Notes under the pieces: model-generated | The model's input: only the letters and a program-made list of their open reading frames with translations | Told to the model about the DNA's origin: nothing | Databases searched by the model: none | NCBI RefSeq assembly: GCF_001949145.1 | Contig: NW_019091392.1 | Coordinates: forward strand, 1,168,980 to 1,232,979 | DNA length: 64,000 bases | From: Acanthaster planci | Lineage: Eukaryota > Echinodermata > Asteroidea > Valvatida > Acanthasteridae | Direction of reading: 5' to 3' | Made by a program: the position numbers and the translations under genes | Shown: positions 61,891 to 64,000 of the stretch, one piece after another | Layout of the letters: the number at the start of each line of letters is the position of its first letter | How positions within the stretch are numbered: the stretch's first letter is position 1

Positions 61891-64000
61891 TTTTCAGTTT
61901 TTCTTCACGATTAAGTTGCCTTTTGCAATCTGTATTCTCGCGGTGATTTGCAGAAGATACATCAATGTCTTATCCTTCACTTCAACAAAGGTGAAAAATC
62001 GACTCGGTCTTCCTGGATAATTTTTCCTGATCTAAGGACTGTCTTCAATTAAAGGCTGTTAAAGTCACAATTTGCAAAACAAAAACATGCATGTTATTAT
62101 AAGATTAGGTTTTTGCATTAAGGCAAAATTTCTCTGTTTTAAACAGCGCCGAACAAGAACCACCAGTTTATTTAAATTTCAAACCACCGTTGTATTTAGC
62201 AAATTCCTTTTTATAGTAAGTAATATCGCTAAAGAATCTTTTACAATGGCAAAATGTGAGCAAATTCTTTAAAACTCAACCTCTTTTTGTTTGGTACGCA
62301 CGCATCCTTCGCAATTTAGGTTCATTAAATCTCATAAGTTTTGTCGTTACCACGTAGGCTACTTCAGTCACACACCGGTTTCCCCAAATATTCCTGTACT
62401 ACCTTGAGTTCATGTTCGTCCATATTAAGTGACAATTGCCATTTGGACAAAAAATATGCGCCAAGCAGGCAGCAGTGCATCAAATTGATCAATGAAACAC
62501 TGAACAATGACATCGTTGAACGTTGTTTAATTCCGGATGTGCGATTCGACAGCTATCCCGGTACTGGCAACAGTGTCGAGCCAATGATTAATTAAACTCA
62601 ACCAGAAAAAAAACGAAACACAAAGCCAAGGCAATGGTTAGCTTGAGTATACTTTTCTTCTGGAAACAGGAACCACACAATAGAAACAACTGCGAAAGTT
62701 ACACAAAGTTCAAAGAGCGAAAAAGCATAATAGCGGCATGCGTGAGCCTTCAGGAATGTAAACATCACAACTACATCAAAAACATCTGTTGGGAGGTCCC
62801 ACTGCTCAAATGTGGAGGGGGAAACTGAAAATGTAAAAAAAAATTGCCACAAATTAGCTGGTTCGTGAATTTTTTTGTTGTTGTTGACTTTCGACTAGCT
62901 CCTACCCTTAGCTTTTCGCCGACTAGCCAAATAATTAGCCCAGTTTCGTTTGGATTCGACAAAATGTTGCTGGTAGAGTCGGAGAGTGCCATGGGTGAAT
63001 TTATTGTAGGCAGGGGAAAATGTTCGTTTTCACCGTTGTGCCTATAAACGAAAGGCAAAAGAGAGTTTGAACAACGCCTGAGGACAATCAACTGAGTGAA
63101 CCGAGCGTTGATGAGTAAAGACAGTTTCATGCAAATTATGCCAAGTGGATCGCAAGTCAATCAGACAAATTAATGAAGTGAAGCCAGCGATGTGGAATAC
63201 AGGTTGGTTCAACCACAGGTCTCTACAGCTTGTACGTATTTTATAGCATGACAAAACTCGGAACCTTATGAAGCACGTCACCTTTCATTAATTTATCGAG
63301 ACTTTTGTTTATTTCAACTTAAAAACTCGAAGTTAGTGTCTGCTTTTCAACTCTAACAAAGGAATCCGTGCCTTGGGAAAGTGTTTATTGACTTTATTTC
63401 AGCCACGCACCATTGTGTCAAAAAATAGCATTTTAGGATAACAAAATACATTATTGATTCTATTTTATTCAAAACAGGAAAACAATTACGATCCATCATG
63501 TCAAGCAAAAGAAAAAATGAACATACGGTAAAGGAAAGGAAATGTTGACCTGGCAGAAGGGATGGGGAAATGGGAAAGGCTCACCAAACTTTAAAAAACC
63601 ATGAACTACACAAATGAAGGAGGCCTGTAATGTAATTTCGCTGAATCAAAATCAGTACACACCCAAATGTGGATTTCACTTGTAGGGCCTAGGTTACAAA
63701 TCCATTTTTCTTTTCTTTTTAAATTAATTTCTTGCAAAATGTAGAAAAGGACTGGTAAAAAATAAGCGTGTTGCATGAGAGTCATAAGAGCAGCTAGGTA
63801 AGGAAAGGTTTTGCTTTTCACGCTGAGATTTCGTGATTGATCGGGGAATGTTGTGTACTTATTTTGCCTGTTTTGTTTTCAATTCCTGATGGTTTGTTTT
63901 TCTTCTCAATTTCAGAAAAATCTGTCCACCAATCGCCATGTCGAGTGTATGTGTCAATAGAAAACTTCTGCACGAACGTACATAATCGATTTGTCAAGGG
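61891..64000. other. Downstream intergenic sequence, no gene recognised
   Basis: AT-rich. An acceptor-like TTCTCAATTTCAG lies near 63900-63915, but no coding exon is recognisable after it before the window ends. Confidence 0.4.

Noticed and set aside
1-64000. CRISPR arrays, rRNA genes, bacterial operons, integrated viral genes
   Set aside because: No regular spaced repeats, rRNA-like sequence, operon structure or recognisable viral or retrotransposon protein was seen.

Overview
The window looks like metazoan genomic DNA, most likely from a deuterostome and probably an ambulacrarian such as an echinoderm. It is about 40-45% GC by eye, has no operons or dense coding, is full of small non-autonomous DNA transposons and tRNA-derived SINE-like fragments, and carries one spliced homeobox gene. 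The phylum is inferred from the character of the Nkx2.1 protein and from repeat style; the species cannot be read from the sequence.

The only protein-coding gene I can support is a complete Nkx2.1 (TTF-1/NK2.1) orthologue on the + strand near the right side. It has two coding exons (56516-56858 and 58122-58900), a phase-1 intron of 1,263 bp and a predicted product of 373 aa. All family landmarks are present: the N-terminal TN repression motif, the WYGANPDPRF block, an NK2-class homeodomain with Tyr54, the NK2-specific domain and a C-terminal GRTW. A species-specific Met-Asn repeat sits just before the homeodomain. Consensus poly(A) signals at 61.6-61.9 kb suggest a 3' UTR of up to about 3 kb.

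The roughly 55 kb upstream hold no recognisable exon and look like a long regulatory landscape. AT-rich, featureless stretches alternate with compact GC/CpG-richer blocks (about 2.2-3.2, 6.1-6.5, 8.3-9.6, 11.4-11.7, 13.0-13.8, 17.3-17.7, 38.8-39.1, 40.5-40.8, 41.6-42.3, 42.8-43.0, 44.3-44.7, 46.4-47.1, 47.5-47.9, 50.6-51.1, 52.1-52.7 and 53.9-54.3 kb). Several of these carry homeodomain, Fox, POU or CSL consensus sites, and they are candidate enhancers or promoters only.

Between about 12 and 54 kb lie several short inverted-repeat elements. They include a hAT-like family with three members (two with imperfect 8-bp target duplications), a two-copy AGGGTGCA family, a TA-flanked CACTGTAAAACCC element and several fold-backs. 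None was seen inside the Nkx2.1 transcription unit. In several deuterostomes Nkx2.1 belongs to the conserved pharyngeal cluster (nkx2.1, nkx2.2, msxlx, pax1/9, slc25A21, mipol1, foxA). No other cluster member is recognisable here, so any neighbours must lie outside the window. I saw no clearly novel gene system; the most interesting material is the gene's repeat insertion, its intronic NK2-site cluster, the non-coding blocks and the transposon families.
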